DNA of 64,000 bases, from contig OZ316892.1 of assembly GCA_973895155.1 (NCBI GenBank), forward strand, positions 27,590,001 to 27,654,000, given 5' to 3'. Position numbers and translations under genes: made by a program. The notes beneath the pieces are model-generated. The model worked only from the letters and a program-made list of their open reading frames with translations. It ran no database searches and was not told the DNA's origin. Positions 13,896 to 26,300 of this stretch are shown here, piece after piece. The stretch is from Marsupella aquatica. Lineage: Eukaryota > Marchantiophyta. Every line of letters begins with the position of its first letter. Position 1 is the first letter of the stretch.

Positions 13896-15388
13896 ATGAT
13901 GGGGCGAAATCAATGTAGAAGGACGGCGACTTGGTGCCATGGTGGAGTTGTTGTCTTGGGCATCTTGAGCATGACGCTTTCACTTGCAGGAGCGGCACAA
14001 TACAGGGTGGGTGATGACGCGGGCTGGACGCTCAACGGCAACTACAGTGATTGGGCTGCAAAGCATACATTTCATGAGGGCGATACTATCGGTGCGGAGC
14101 TAGTTCCTCTCTTTGGATGACTCATTGCTGTGTCAGGAAAACTAACAGAAAGCGAAGCTAGACGTCTAACTAATGCAAAGCAAGGTACTGTTGATTAAAT
14201 AATTAAGCAGTTCCTTCTTCAGACGGACACACCTATCGATGAGCCTTAAGTTCACCACGAGATACAAAATCCGAGATCGAAGGTATTGATACCCAACGTA
14301 GCCCAACCTTAAAACGACATCCCCGTTACGAGAGTACAGTCGTTGCAACGTTTCGGGACGTCTGTGGCAGATAAGCAGTACTGGGCTAGAGCGGTAGCTT
14401 ACATGGCCATGACTTGCGTTTATAAAATGTCTTCCCATTGGCATCAGCTAAAGTTCGTTCTAGAAGAATCTGATCGCATGCAGTTCAGGTGCAAGTAGAA
14501 AGCTGAACTAACTTGGGTGATTGGCATTACAATGCGGCAATTCTTAAGATCAAGGAATTAAGGCTAATGTGGACCACTAACGTTCTTCAGTTACAATGAA
14601 CTTGGTGCTCTGCAATGCAATCTGAAATCGAGTCAGATTGGCGACCTTCGTTAGTTCTTCCCAAGTAATTATGCCCATATCAAATCGTTTTCGCTACAAA
14701 TTGGAAACCTTGTCAGACGGATCCATCACCACCCTCGCTAAGGTGAGACTGACCTCTCAATTGGAGCTCGAAAGTCTATGTAGTGAGCTATTTCATAATG
14801 AATGAATCTGGTGGTATGAGGACATGCACGATGTACCAGATGGATCTTGCCAGTCAGCCTCATTCAGATGTTGTCACGTGCCCCTACGTGTCTTCGAGCG
14901 ATGGAAACTAGCTCGAATCGATTATCTACGATCAGTAAAATTGATGTAAAATTTGGATGGTGCTGCTTGCAGTTTTTTCATATGAAAGGGGAGACCACGA
15001 TGTGTTGCAAGTGAGCGCCGAAGACTATAATGCATGCAAAGCTTCCAACCCGATTGAGACCGATGCGAGCGGCGAGACCACATTCCTGCTCCAAGCACAG
15101 CCCTACTACTTCATTTGCGGCTTTCCAGGTCACTGCGATGATTTTGATCAGAAACTTGCCTTGAACGTAGTACCGGCTCAAGGATCAACTGAGACTCCCA
15201 GCAACGACATTCCGTATACTCAAGCAGCAGAGACTCCTGCTGTTACACCTGCATCCAGTCCAAGTCCAAGTCCAACAGGAGCTTTTGCGCCTGGTGCAGC
15301 ACCAGCAATGTCCAGGACCTCCTTAGTGCATTCGCTGATACTCATCTCGTTGGTTGTCCTCCTCGGAAGTAAACTTTCAGCTCTGTGA
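13896..15388 (+). CDS. phytocyanin with Pro-rich linker, GPI-anchor type
   Basis: A 203-residue blue-copper-type protein from two exons, 13896-14091 and 14973-15388, with an 881-base phase-1 intron (acceptor CTTGCAG). The start is the first of two adjacent ATG codons. Residues 1-36 hold a signal peptide (core VVVLGILSMTLSLAGA), followed by QYRVGDDAGW, the usual start of the domain. Seen in order: GDTIVFSY, His in RGDHDV, Cys in YNAC, and YFICGFPGHC with ligand Cys and His. The position five residues after that His is Asp, and Gln is at six (HCDDFDQ), so the axial copper ligand is shifted or absent. A linker rich in Pro, Ser, Thr and Ala (SPSPSPTG, APGAAPA) resembles an arabinogalactan glycosylation region. 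It is followed by a hydrophobic GPI-type tail ending SKLSAL. The intron interrupts the same codon position as in the gene at 3.1-4.9 kb. It could equally be called early-nodulin-like; the split depends on copper binding. Confidence 0.9.
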
Positions 15389-16749
15389 GCACCTAATCAA
15401 ATTACACAAGATTTGGAAACGATTCGAAGCCTCATATCATTATGCGACACTGGCCGTGTTCGTGAACACATCCCAAGCTGACAAGGTTATGTCTGTCTCC
15501 CTCAGCTGTCCGCTGCGTGATGAACTCGGCCCAAGTCTACCATTTTCCCTAACTCAATTCAGTTTAGGTGCATTCAAGACTAAGATTTGCTGAGGAGAGA
15601 TTCTGAGAAGTCATCTTGCAGAAGCATTTTGATCAGCCCTGGTACTTTTTTAGTTCAGTCATTGTTTAAAATTGCCAAGAAGATGATCCCAGCCCTGGTA
15701 CTCTTTTGGTCCAGTCATTGTTTAATATTGCCGAGAAGATGAATCCCATACCTGGACTCATCATTTGGAACTTTATAGAAAAGAGATGTGATCGTTGATA
15801 CGTTTTGGTCGAACGGGACGTGTACAGGGCAATTAAGTGGCCTACTTAACACCATTTCGGTTTTTCAGTTCTTCTTCTAACTTCTATTACGAGGCAGAGA
15901 GGATCAGACCTTGCATCCTGGGTGGGTTTGGGTTCCACTGTTATAAAAGGAGAGCCATTTTCTTGTTTAGTTCATCCTCATCGCAACCGACGACTTCCAC
16001 AAAACTAACCACCATGAGTGGTTTCGTGCTTCCGTTGCAAACGAAATTGCTGACTTTCATCGAGTGTTATTAAAACGACTACTGGTTAAGTTCATAGTCC
16101 TTTTTTCTTCTTCGGTCACTTTCGACCGCAGGCCAGTCAGAATATTATAATGTACTTCTCAAAACAAGTGACGGAAAGCATAAACATTCCTCTAATAAAA
16201 CGAGAAAACCTTTAAACATGTAGTTGTAAAGAACGCTTCATGGAATCAGCCAGGTTCAATAGAATCAAATTGTGTGGATGCTTCTTTTAGTCGATCATAA
16301 TTGGACATGGTAACTGTCCAATAATATGAAGATACCACCAAAGCTCAAAACTCAGTTGCAGGCCAACTGACAATCAAAAGAATACCCGACGTTGACGACA
16401 AGGTTGGGGAAATCATGTTGAGATGTGCCTGAGACGCGATAATCATGAGGCGCACATCCTAAATCTCGAATAGACCTTAGCATCCAAACATCCAAGGGAC
16501 AGTCTAGCTGAAATGCTTCATCCCGATTAAAATAATTCTCGATCTACTCCGACGGGAAACGGTTACAATGTCGTTTAAACTATAATTAAAAGAGCCAGGC
16601 TGATCGAACCTGTAATGGCTCTGCTTGCATGAGATTCACCTCATCGATGGGTGAACCAGCGCATAAACTACGCTAAGTACAGAAAATCTGAATGAGTGTC
16701 TCGTATTGCGTGAAATTGCTAAAATTGGTTAATAGACTTCTCCATCATT
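15389..16749. other. convergent intergenic spacer
   Basis: This stretch lies between the 3' ends of the plus-strand phytocyanin and the minus-strand carboxypeptidase gene. It should hold both 3' UTRs. A 56-bp direct repeat is present at 15634-15745. No further gene is visible. Confidence 0.65.
15634..15745. repeat. 56-bp two-copy tandem repeat
   Basis: Copies start with CAGCCCTGGTACT at 15634 and 15690 and share CAGTCATTGTTTAA and AGAAGATGA. They lie about 250 bases past the phytocyanin stop codon. Confidence 0.85.
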
Positions 16750-19700
16750 CTATGTGAGTGAAGTCAATGGTGTTCCACTTATAAACGAGCTGAAGAGAGC
16801 AAGTGCTCTTGCAGGTTGAGAGTACGGCACCATGTGGGCGGCGCCTCTGACTGTAGCATACGTAAGATTTCCTGCAGTTTTCGTCCAGCCAGCCACCTAA
16901 ACACAGCAAAACGAAAACAAACACGCTTGGTTAAACCAACGTCCTAGTACAAAGGCTCGGAGAATCCATGCCGAAGAAAAGTTCATATGCTCTGGAGATA
17001 GGTATTTCACCTGTTGGTTGTGGTACCAAGCTGTGTAATTTACAGTGGTCTCCAAATGGAGCCTGTTGGCAATGGTGTCCACGTTTATCCGTGTTCCTAT
17101 AAATGGGACAACTTGATCGGCATCCCCACTGTCGAAATTGCACATTCGTAGGAAAAAGGTCAGAGAAGTGATATCCAGGTCATGACATTCTAATCCCGGA
17201 TGCACTCATTAGGCAGCGGTTAGGTCAAGTACCACTAGTACAAAGAAAGCGGAATTACTCATATACTTTCTGCGGTAGCGCAACCGGAGCATCATCGGAA
17301 AAACTCGAGAAAGATTGCTAGAAACTCCAAGGGTCAGTTAAACAACCTATAGATCAATATCTTCAAATGATTTTCCTGAAGCAGATCGGAGAGCACCGGC
17401 AATATATCGAGTGTATAGTTTGAAAGCGAGTACTTCAAAACCCTGCGAGTGACAGTGTAACACGTCAGTTTTCAAAACCACAGTTCCTGCTAAGTTGTAC
17501 GTTCAAGCTATAAATTTATGATCTACGGCGCAACCATGTTCCCAAACTTAAGATCTTAGACATTATTATAATGTAGAGTTGCAAACTTTAAGCAGGGTAG
17601 GGAATAGAGGCTCATACCCACTACACTGTTGATAGTCATAATTCAATTTAGTTGTGTTAGCGTGTAGAGCCGCTTGAACGTCTGGCAAGTTCAGGTAAGC
17701 CACCATTTCGTTATCGATGCACACATCCACTCCAAGGCTTCGATGTGTTAACTGTGCACTCAAACAGAATTCCCCGGCACAGACTTTAGCGTCGCAAGCT
17801 TCAGAACAAGTTTGCAATTTTGCGGCTGGAAGGGAATGAGAAGAAACCGCTGACCTTACTATGAAGTCTTAATTCCTGCTCCGCCACTCCTGGCAAGCAC
17901 ACATCCAGAAGGACATCGTATGCGTTGATGTAAGCACCTTCTTCAGTATACGTATTTGTGATGAAGTTGTCGCACGAATCCGAAATTTCACCTGTAAGGG
18001 CATACTGCCTGAAATCACAGCTTTTCCTAATCCCGCTGAACGTCGTTTGCGAGATAAGTCCGTGAGACCAAAGGAAAGTGTAAATAGCAGCTGTATCGAC
18101 ACTGTAGCGAATCAGAGGATTGCCGATCTGCCGGTTCAAAACGGTGTCATGGTTAGGCTAAGGGGACAAAATACAGGAAATGTAAATAGATGAGCACTTC
18201 CAACAGTATCTACAGGTCAAACCCGTGGAGAGCCTGCAAATTTTGATGGGGATTGCCACATGATATCGAGACATCAAAGCCACTAATCAAAAACCAGAAT
18301 CTCATTTTCGGCGTTGGTCATTACTCACTAAAATTCCATTCAAGTTGAACACGAAATCCCTTGTTGGATTCTTGTTGTATTGAGACACGAGTGCTGCCAA
18401 TTGGGGAATGTAGTGGCCTGCATGTTCTCAATGTTGTGCAGCTACATCAAAGCCTCATCATGTTCGAGGCACTTAAGAAAGACAAAGACCCCCCAAAAGA
18501 CTGTCGCAAAGGCTACGAATAAAAGAATTCATGGGATAGTTCTGGAATGAAATGTTGCGAGATACACAATTACCTGCATAGCTCTCCCCAGTCAGGTAAA
18601 ATTCGTGTGACTTGTATTCAGGAAACTTATCGAACCAGTTCAAAAGGAATTCCAGATTATCTTGAGCTGAAATAGCAACGAGACAGGCACAGTCAATACT
18701 TGCAAAGGAGATCTGTACGAGCTTCTGAAGTTTGGCACCGGGGAAATCAGAGAAGTTCTCTAAGAAAACGAGTTCAGACAAAGTCCGGTTCAAGGTTATT
18801 AAAACTTGACTGATATCGGGTATTTCAAACGGCGAGTCTCGAAGCTCAAAGCACAAACGAAACAGAAACCGCACTTAGTGAAGAGGAAGCTCACCAGTGC
18901 TTTCATCCGTTGCCGAAAGATAATCAGAACTAGTATTAGAGTACGACCAGCCAACTCCGACAGGTGATTCCAAAAAGAGTAGGTTGGCCACTGCACAGCC
19001 ATGCATCAGCAAAGGCATTGAGGGTCACGGAAGTGAGACCATGAAAGATCAAAAGGGCATCAGATACGGGATATATCTCAAATCCATCACAACGACCACA
19101 CCGTCCTAATGACGTCGAATGTAAATTTTTGTACTGAGATATGAGCCAGGCCTGGAGGCTAACCGTTATTCCAAGAGTGCGAATTTCTGACGAGCCCGTC
19201 GGCATAGCCGTTTGGGAAGAAGGGGCCAAGTTCTGTGAAACCTCCGCCAGCCACCGAAGAGCAGCCTGGACCTGCACCAAAATTGACACGAACAGTCGAT
19301 CAATCATCCATACCCAACCTCTGGGACTAGCCGTGGGGAATTGAGCAAGATCTAAGCCGTTCGCAGTCTCTGTAGGTCATAATTAGGCACGGTGGCGACC
19401 AATCGTAGGAACATCACAGGCATCAGCACGGCTGGCACATGCCGAGGGGCTATAGTGATATAGAACTTGACAGAAAATTAGATCAATATTCCGGTCTTGA
19501 GTTGTCACGATCCCTAGCCAGATTTCAGCTGGCTCTAGCTGTAGATAGGCACCTGTGGCAATCAGGTGTCACTGCTGGCAGAAACGTAATTAAGGTGCTT
19601 CTAATGTTCCCCAGCCCAGTTCACAAAGCGTACGAGGCTGTGGCACTATTTCAAGTTGAGTTACGAGACGGGACAGAACCCATCGCTAGATACGAAGGAC

Positions 19701-20258
19701 ATCCAAATTCATGGCATTGTGTACATATCTCTCAGAAGTTCCTCGAACGACCGTTGAAGTCCCTTCTCAATGAATTTCGCGAATCACGGGACGAGCACAA
19801 AGTATAATTTGAACAGTACTAGAGATCAATCATATCCAAAAAACGATCATATGCTATACGGATCAGGAGCTGCAGGTCACAAAATTCAGAAAGTGAGGCT
19901 CAAGAAACAATTCCGCCACTTTAAGCATGAATCAAGATCTCTCGTCGCATTCCAAGGGCTTCCGCTCGAATTACGTACCCCCGTTTAGCCACAGAGCGAG
20001 AGGCTTGAGTTCGGGATCATGAGTGGCCTCCACAAAGTAATAAAAGAATGCTCGGCCTTTTCGCTGGTCCACTGTTACGTGACCAGCATATTGCTTGAAC
20101 TGGACGCTGGGCTGTCCCGGTAACTTCACCACCAGGTCCTGCAGCGGAGCAGCTCTAGTTGGGGTATTGCAAACTAATAACAATGTGGTCAACAGCAGCA
20201 GCCATGCTTTTCTAAACAGTGACAAGCGCCTCTTGGTGGTACGTATCGTCAGCTCCAT
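16750..20258 (-). CDS. serine carboxypeptidase-like protein, class II
   Basis: A secreted or vacuolar S10-family hydrolase of 477 residues. Ten exons on the minus strand carry the frame without a break: 19979-20258, 19164-19271, 18895-18990, 18574-18666, 18329-18417, 17855-18127, 17618-17751, 17347-17442, 17011-17128, 16750-16896. The signal peptide covers about residues 1-36 ([10 protein letters not shown] core). Family motifs in order are [44 protein letters not shown] (nucleophile Ser190), [43 protein letters not shown] (acid) and [11 protein letters not shown] (His450). All three catalytic residues and the oxyanion GG are present, so an active enzyme is expected. The GVDVC and ALHANTT blocks resemble wheat CPD-II/BRS1-type (class II) members. 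Class assignment is inference, and acyltransferase activity cannot be excluded from sequence. The 17855/17751 junction was chosen because it restores the exact family spacing; see findings. The last exon ends in TAG and the C-terminus is a little short of typical. Confidence 0.93.
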
Positions 20259-21075
20259 CGTCCTGCTGCATAGCTACAACACCCAGCTGCGTGCTCTACG
20301 TGTCATTCGCCGCACATAGATATCTATAATGCAATCATGACGGAAATATAATTAGAATCGATGCGACCAGCTAGCTTTCGCCAAGTCCAAATGCTGCTCA
20401 ATTCAAAGGGAGGGAAAATCTGGGGAGAAAATACACACCAGCCCACGTCATGATTCGAATGGACCTCAGGATTACTAACGATTCTAAATATGGCTCAAGA
20501 GAGGTCTCAGGTGATCGATATTGAAGACGATAAGAAACACAGACAAACCCAACGCCGGGCAGATAACGAATCTTTGTGCAGGTCGATCGTTGTGAAGGAC
20601 GGACAGAAAAACCAGACATCACCCCTACTCGAGCTACACTGAATGGTCCCCAAAATTCCTAGTCAACAGACATTTCCAATTTACGAATTATCACTATCAA
20701 GATCTCGACCAGCTGTCTCTACTCTAGCGCACATTATTGCAAAATCTCGACTAGCTAGTCCAGCTCTGCGACCAACACTTCATGCTCGGCACTGGCTCGA
20801 CTTGATTCGGCCATTGGGGATGAGGTAACTGGATCGAAACGCCGAGGACTATGGCGGTATCACCAGCTCAAACTTCAAGCGTAGTCAGACCTGCCTGAAA
20901 CAAACCTAGAAAAGGCCGCCATGTACTGTACAGGTGGGTGAACTCGCCTGCAGCAACTTACCCAGAAAGCAAGACAGGCGGGACCGTGGAGGTAGTTTGT
21001 ATACGATGGACCTCGGAGTAGATGAAGGTAGTGAATATGCATTCGATAATCTGCGTTCACGGCAAGCGATTGAAT

Positions 21076-21275
21076 TTGGGAGACCACAGTTTAGACAGAC
21101 TTTCCTCGCCAACCACGACAATAGAGAGTAGTGGGGTCAGAAAAGAAAGGCCGAGAGGGAGTCCGGCAAACGATGGAAACTGGGAGACCACGCAGTTTGG
21201 ACTTTCCTCGTTAACCACGACGAGAGAGAGTAGTGGGACTCACAAGAGACGAGGCCGAGAAGGGAGTGCGGTAGG
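21076..21275. repeat. 104-bp two-copy tandem duplication
   Basis: Copies beginning TGGGAGACCAC at about 21077 and 21181 share CTTTCCTCG, AACCACGAC, AGAGAGTAGTGGG and GGCCGAGA. They lie about 850 bases upstream of the carboxypeptidase start. Confidence 0.8.
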
Positions 21276-23028
21276 CGTCTAGATAGAATGATCGCTATCT
21301 CTAACAGGAGCTTTGCTCTTGTAAGACGAAATTTATACTGCTAGTAAGCATGCTACATACAGTACTGGTAACTAAAGTGTGCAGGGACGACCGTCGCAAT
21401 TATGAGACACGAAAAGGGCTGTGTGCATATAATGGGCCCTGTTTTATACAGGCTACATCCACTACAGAAGCCAGAGACGACGCTGGCTGCATTATCAGTA
21501 GTCCCACATTAAAAGACTGGAATCATGCCGAGCTCCTTTATTTTCGAAAACCTCTCCAGAAACGCCTTCCTCCTCCTGCCCATCCCTGACTGCTTTGAGT
21601 GGCATTTTGGAATTGAAGGCGAGCCGGCTTCCACGTGCGGAATTCTACGGTTATCAAGAGCCTCAGAATACGGTCCATCACTGTTTCCATAGTCCAAAGT
21701 AGTACATACGATGGCTCGCTCGACTTTCACTGCAGCACCCAATTGACTAAACAGTCTCCCACTCAACAACAGCATACCTCAAAGGTAAAACCGACCAGAA
21801 TGTGCACCGGAACAAGTAGTGCATACTTGCATGGATAAGAGATGATTATACCGAGCAGGAAATCGAAACAAGGTCGGCGGTAGATTTCATGGACAATTTG
21901 GTCAAATGTTCGCTCGCTAACAGAGGTCGCCAGCTTTACTCCAAGAACTTCCAGACGTACTTCTCTCTGTGAAAGACCTCAAAATCCAATCACATTCCCG
22001 TTCAAAGTCGTACGTTGATTGCTGACTCCGTTTTAGAGGAGTCGAGACCGACCAGCAGTCTGTGACTCTGTGTCTCCAATTTCACCTTCCGTTCCGTCGC
22101 CGCCGCCTCTTCCACCTCCTTCGCCAGCTCTGTTTACGTTACCCATCACACCATGCATGCGAAATTGTCTGCCCAATTCCTCCATGCACGGAGTCTAGAG
22201 CCTCCCTGAGCAGCATTCCATGAAACACGACGCCAGTGTCCTCTGAGTACGATGTTTACTGGTAACTTGCATTGATTAGGAGTAGTTAACCAAATCAGTC
22301 TTCCACTTAATTAATCGAATCCCGACAAACAATGATTTCAAATACAGTATGTAGAGCTTGAACAGAAGTGCCTTCTTCTTGGGAATTCATTACTTTTGCC
22401 GTCCTCGCGTACTATAGTTGCCAGGTATGGACTAAACTGCATGTCTTTTCCTTCCGGGCTCCCGAAGTGCTTCCTATTTTCTCGATACTAGGCAATGAGA
22501 TTAGATGCTTTCTGTCTGGAAGCTAATAATCACAAGTTATTCAGAACTTTGAGGTTTGGCACGAGTTTGAAACTGGCCAGAAAACTGGAATCGTTCGTTC
22601 ATTGACAGGTTTACTCCAGTCTTCAATGTTCAAATTGACAGTTGCATTCACAAACTGCCAACTGATTCCAAATCCAATTCACGATGTGAGACACAATTAT
22701 AATCAAACGAAACAAGAATCCAATGAAGCACTAGTAGAATAGATTTTCCGTATTGTATGGGAGAGTATTTCTTTCAACAATTTATTCTCTCAATTCAATT
22801 TTTTTAAACAATTGCTCCGTTCGGATGATCGATTGATCGTAGGACCATCATTACGCCTAGTAGCTAGCCTGCAGAAGCAGTATGCTGCAAGACCCGTAAA
22901 CTCAGCCATCAGGGGCGTCAATTGATAGCCAGAACTGGATGCCAGGCCCCGTACAGCCTCAGGTTCACCTGCAATCATCAGCCATGAATCTTGATTTTTT
23001 TAAATGACATAGTAACGGTCTCCTCACT

Positions 23029-23361
23029 ATGCTGTATTCATCTAATGTAATGCACCGACTACTTTGTCAATATGCCGTATTCATCTACTGTAATGCACCA
23101 AAGAATATATTGCTATGCTGTACACATCTACTGTAATGCACCAAAGAATATATTGCTATGCTGTACACATCTACTGTAATGCGCCAAAGAATATATTGCT
23201 ATGCTGTACACATCTACTGTAATGCACCAAAGAATATATTTCTATACAGTATCTCTACTGTAATGCACCAAAGAATATATTGCTATGCTGTATTCATCTA
23301 CTGTAATGCACCAAAGAATATATTGCTATCCTGTATTCATTTACTGTAATGTACCGAATAT
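23029..23361. repeat. 43-bp minisatellite, about eight copies
   Basis: Head-to-tail units share ATGCTGTA, CATCTACTGTAATGCACC and AAAGAATATATTGCT. The inner copies at about 23115-23240 are nearly identical, while the first, fifth or sixth, and last are more diverged. There are no unique spacers between units, so this is a simple tandem array. Translated, it gives alternating short peptides with no conserved frame. Confidence 0.95.
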
Positions 23362-26300
23362 TAATCATAGATTGAATGAGTTTTGGGGATTATTTTAATG
23401 AGTGAAAAAGAAAATGAGGTAATGAACGGTCTTCTTAAGTTTGTCACAAACATGAAAGTGTACGTGTGTACAGGTCAGTATAATTCCTTCAGTACAATCC
23501 CTCTACGGTAGAATTCCAATCTTGCTCTCAAGCCTGCTGAAGGTAAAGTGATGGAGGCTTAGAGGTGATTACAAGTTGTGATTTTAGTCGAAAGGTACTT
23601 GATTTCTTACTTAAATTCTTGGGTAGACTATAAGCAGCAAGGCCGACGAGGGCACTCAACAGAAATCATCATCAAAGTTTCAAATTGACTTGCTACTTTT
23701 GATTAGAGCGCGGACTGCAGCAAGATGCAAGACTGCAGCAAGATGCAAGACTGCAGGCTGCAGCAACATGAAACAACACCAGTGCAAAACACTGCCAATA
23801 TGGTCAGTACAGTCTTTTCAATTGGCCATGCTTATCCTTGACTGCACAGAACATCTAAGTGCTCATCAAGACAAAGTGACAAACCCTTGTCTATGATTTA
23901 ACTCATCCCAGACATGTGTTTTGATCAGCGATGTCTACACTAGATGTGACGACTACTGTAGATCTTCGAGATTGATCTGTTGCACGTAGCAAGATAAAAT
24001 TCCCTAATAAGAAATCACGTTTTGCGAGTTTACGGTCGATACGAATGTCTGGTCCTGTATGCAAGACAAAGACTGTACATACATTGGGGATCGAGAGGGG
24101 ATTCAAACGAAGTGCTGAAGGAATGACTCTGGAGTCACTGGAGGTCATGGTCAGTTGATCCACCCGTGGGACTTAACGCTTCCATCTGACGAGAGCTCAG
24201 TTGGGTACTTGGGTACTGCAGCAGCGAGCTACCACTCAACAAAGAGCTCGATCCAATTGGCACGGGACAGTTCACAAGTATGATTGCCGAATATCAGCCA
24301 TTGCACTTGCACAATGGGGCGTGGATATCTACTGTAGCTAATACTAGCTAATTACTACAGCCTAGTACAATCATCATTTCCCTTGAAAACCGTGTTCCGG
24401 TGAAGCAATGAGAACAGATTATTTATATGCTTTCCCTCTAATCTTTCTACTGTTGGAAAGTGACGCCACTATTGACACACCGGTTGCTATATGGATATTA
24501 TAGGATTGGATGGACACACTCCTAAATTATGAAGGGTCAATGGAGCATAATTTAACATAAACTACGCGCCTAGATCTAGAACTGGTGGTAAAAAAGCGGT
24601 ATAGGTGATATATCAAAACCACTAAATTAAAAATATGGAAAAGTTGCTCCTTGTTGGGGAACAACTCCTCTTATGGCTACTGCCATTCCTTTTGTTTATA
24701 GGGGTTCTGGGAATCCACTTTTTGTGGTCCTGGTTTAACCCTCTTCCTAGTATGTGACCTGTGGGATCCCTGAGTATTGTCTCCCTTGTGGGTTTCTTAC
24801 AGTGGTCTATATATCCTCTGCTGGATGGGTCTACTTTTGGCTCACGGCACAAAGCAGGTGACAATGAGGAAACACATGAAACTGAAAGAGCCAATTAAAG
24901 GAACACAAACTGCAGCACCGTGCTAGGTATACATCAGCTAAGCATATGTAAATATGTAGCTTTGACAACTCATTCATTGTGCTATCTGCCTACTTGCCCA
25001 ACTTAGACATCATTTTAAAGCAACAAAAAAACAATTAATTATTCTTTGAATTTTGCGACCATTTCTTCCAAGTATGCCTGTTGTTGGCGCATTCTTGCAT
25101 ACCTTGTGTTTTGAATGACTGGACCACAACTACATTGAGCCAACTCTTCAACGTTCAAAGTCAATTGGAGTATGTAATGGGCTGAAAAGCCAACATATAT
25201 AGAGTGTCAGCAAAAATCATGGGAAAATGTTTTCTGCTTGAAATTATTATGATTGCAATATTGTTGGACAAACTGAAAGTCATGTTTACTTAAACCACAC
25301 CTCCCCTTTAAAGGCTACAGGTTACCTATAGCTGTTATTAAATTAAAGTAGCTTTTCTTTAAATCATGGAGTAAACTGACATGGTAGAGGAGAACAGAGA
25401 GTGTACTATGGAATAAAGGAAGGTCTTGGACACTATATGGCCGGTGGTGATTTAAAACGGTAATACTGATATTAAGCAAAAGAGCTTCAGGGACTAACCA
25501 ACACCAAGTTCAAACCAAGGGGGCAAATGCAAACTACAGAAAACTATTAAAAAAAGAGAAAGTAGAGTACTAGGGTTATTGCTTTTCAAGGTTGACCAGT
25601 TTAACGGCATTAATTTTTATAAAGTGAGATAGATTTTGCCTCGAGATTTGCTATTTTTCTGAGCAGCTTTTTAGACATTTTATACTGTAGAGATCTGTGA
25701 TGATCGATTATTATTCGCTCTTTGCCAAAGTACCAAAGGTGGGGAATAATGGTCGACTGGGCCGTATCTGCTGTCAATTTGTTTCCACGCAGCTTTTAAT
25801 CAATTTCCTTGGCCGGCTGCTGCGCAATTCTCCCGTTCTGCACACTTTGAGCCATGAACGTCTGCGCTGGACACGGCTTAAAGAACTAAAGAGGAGGAAA
25901 GAAAGAGTCTTCGGTCGAGTCAATCATGACGCAGTAACGCTTCAACAATGAGCCCTCACACTCTCACTCTGTACAGTGAATTGGCGAGCTTTTGCGCACT
26001 TAATCAAAGCTACTTTTCTTGGGACTACGTAAATGCTCGGTAGTGCCCTCGTGATCAGGCTCGACTGGCCTCAGTCTTGCTTGACGTAATCCATGGGCAA
26101 TCCGTGTCCACTACTGTAGACATTTGATGAAAGACATATTGTCAACTCATTCACAAGGAAAGTCGCGAAACGGTAGAATGAGAGGGCAGGAATGGACTCT
26201 AGGTGTGCAGCTTACTGAGCATGCGAAAGAACGATGTACTGGAGGCCAATGTGAAACGACGGTCCTTGCTGAGCTCACAATGGTTCGATCATACTACGAT

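Noticed and set aside
17821-17854. 34-base intron in the carboxypeptidase gene
   Set aside because: Too short for normal plant splicing and it would add residues absent from the family; the 103-base alternative fits better.
19439-19807. 122-codon plus-strand open frame inside carboxypeptidase intron 1
   Set aside because: It lies antisense within a clear intron, has no recognised motif and no sign of codon bias or splicing.
23029-23361. CRISPR-like array
   Set aside because: The repeats are directly adjacent without unique spacers and the context is a plant nuclear genome; it is a minisatellite.
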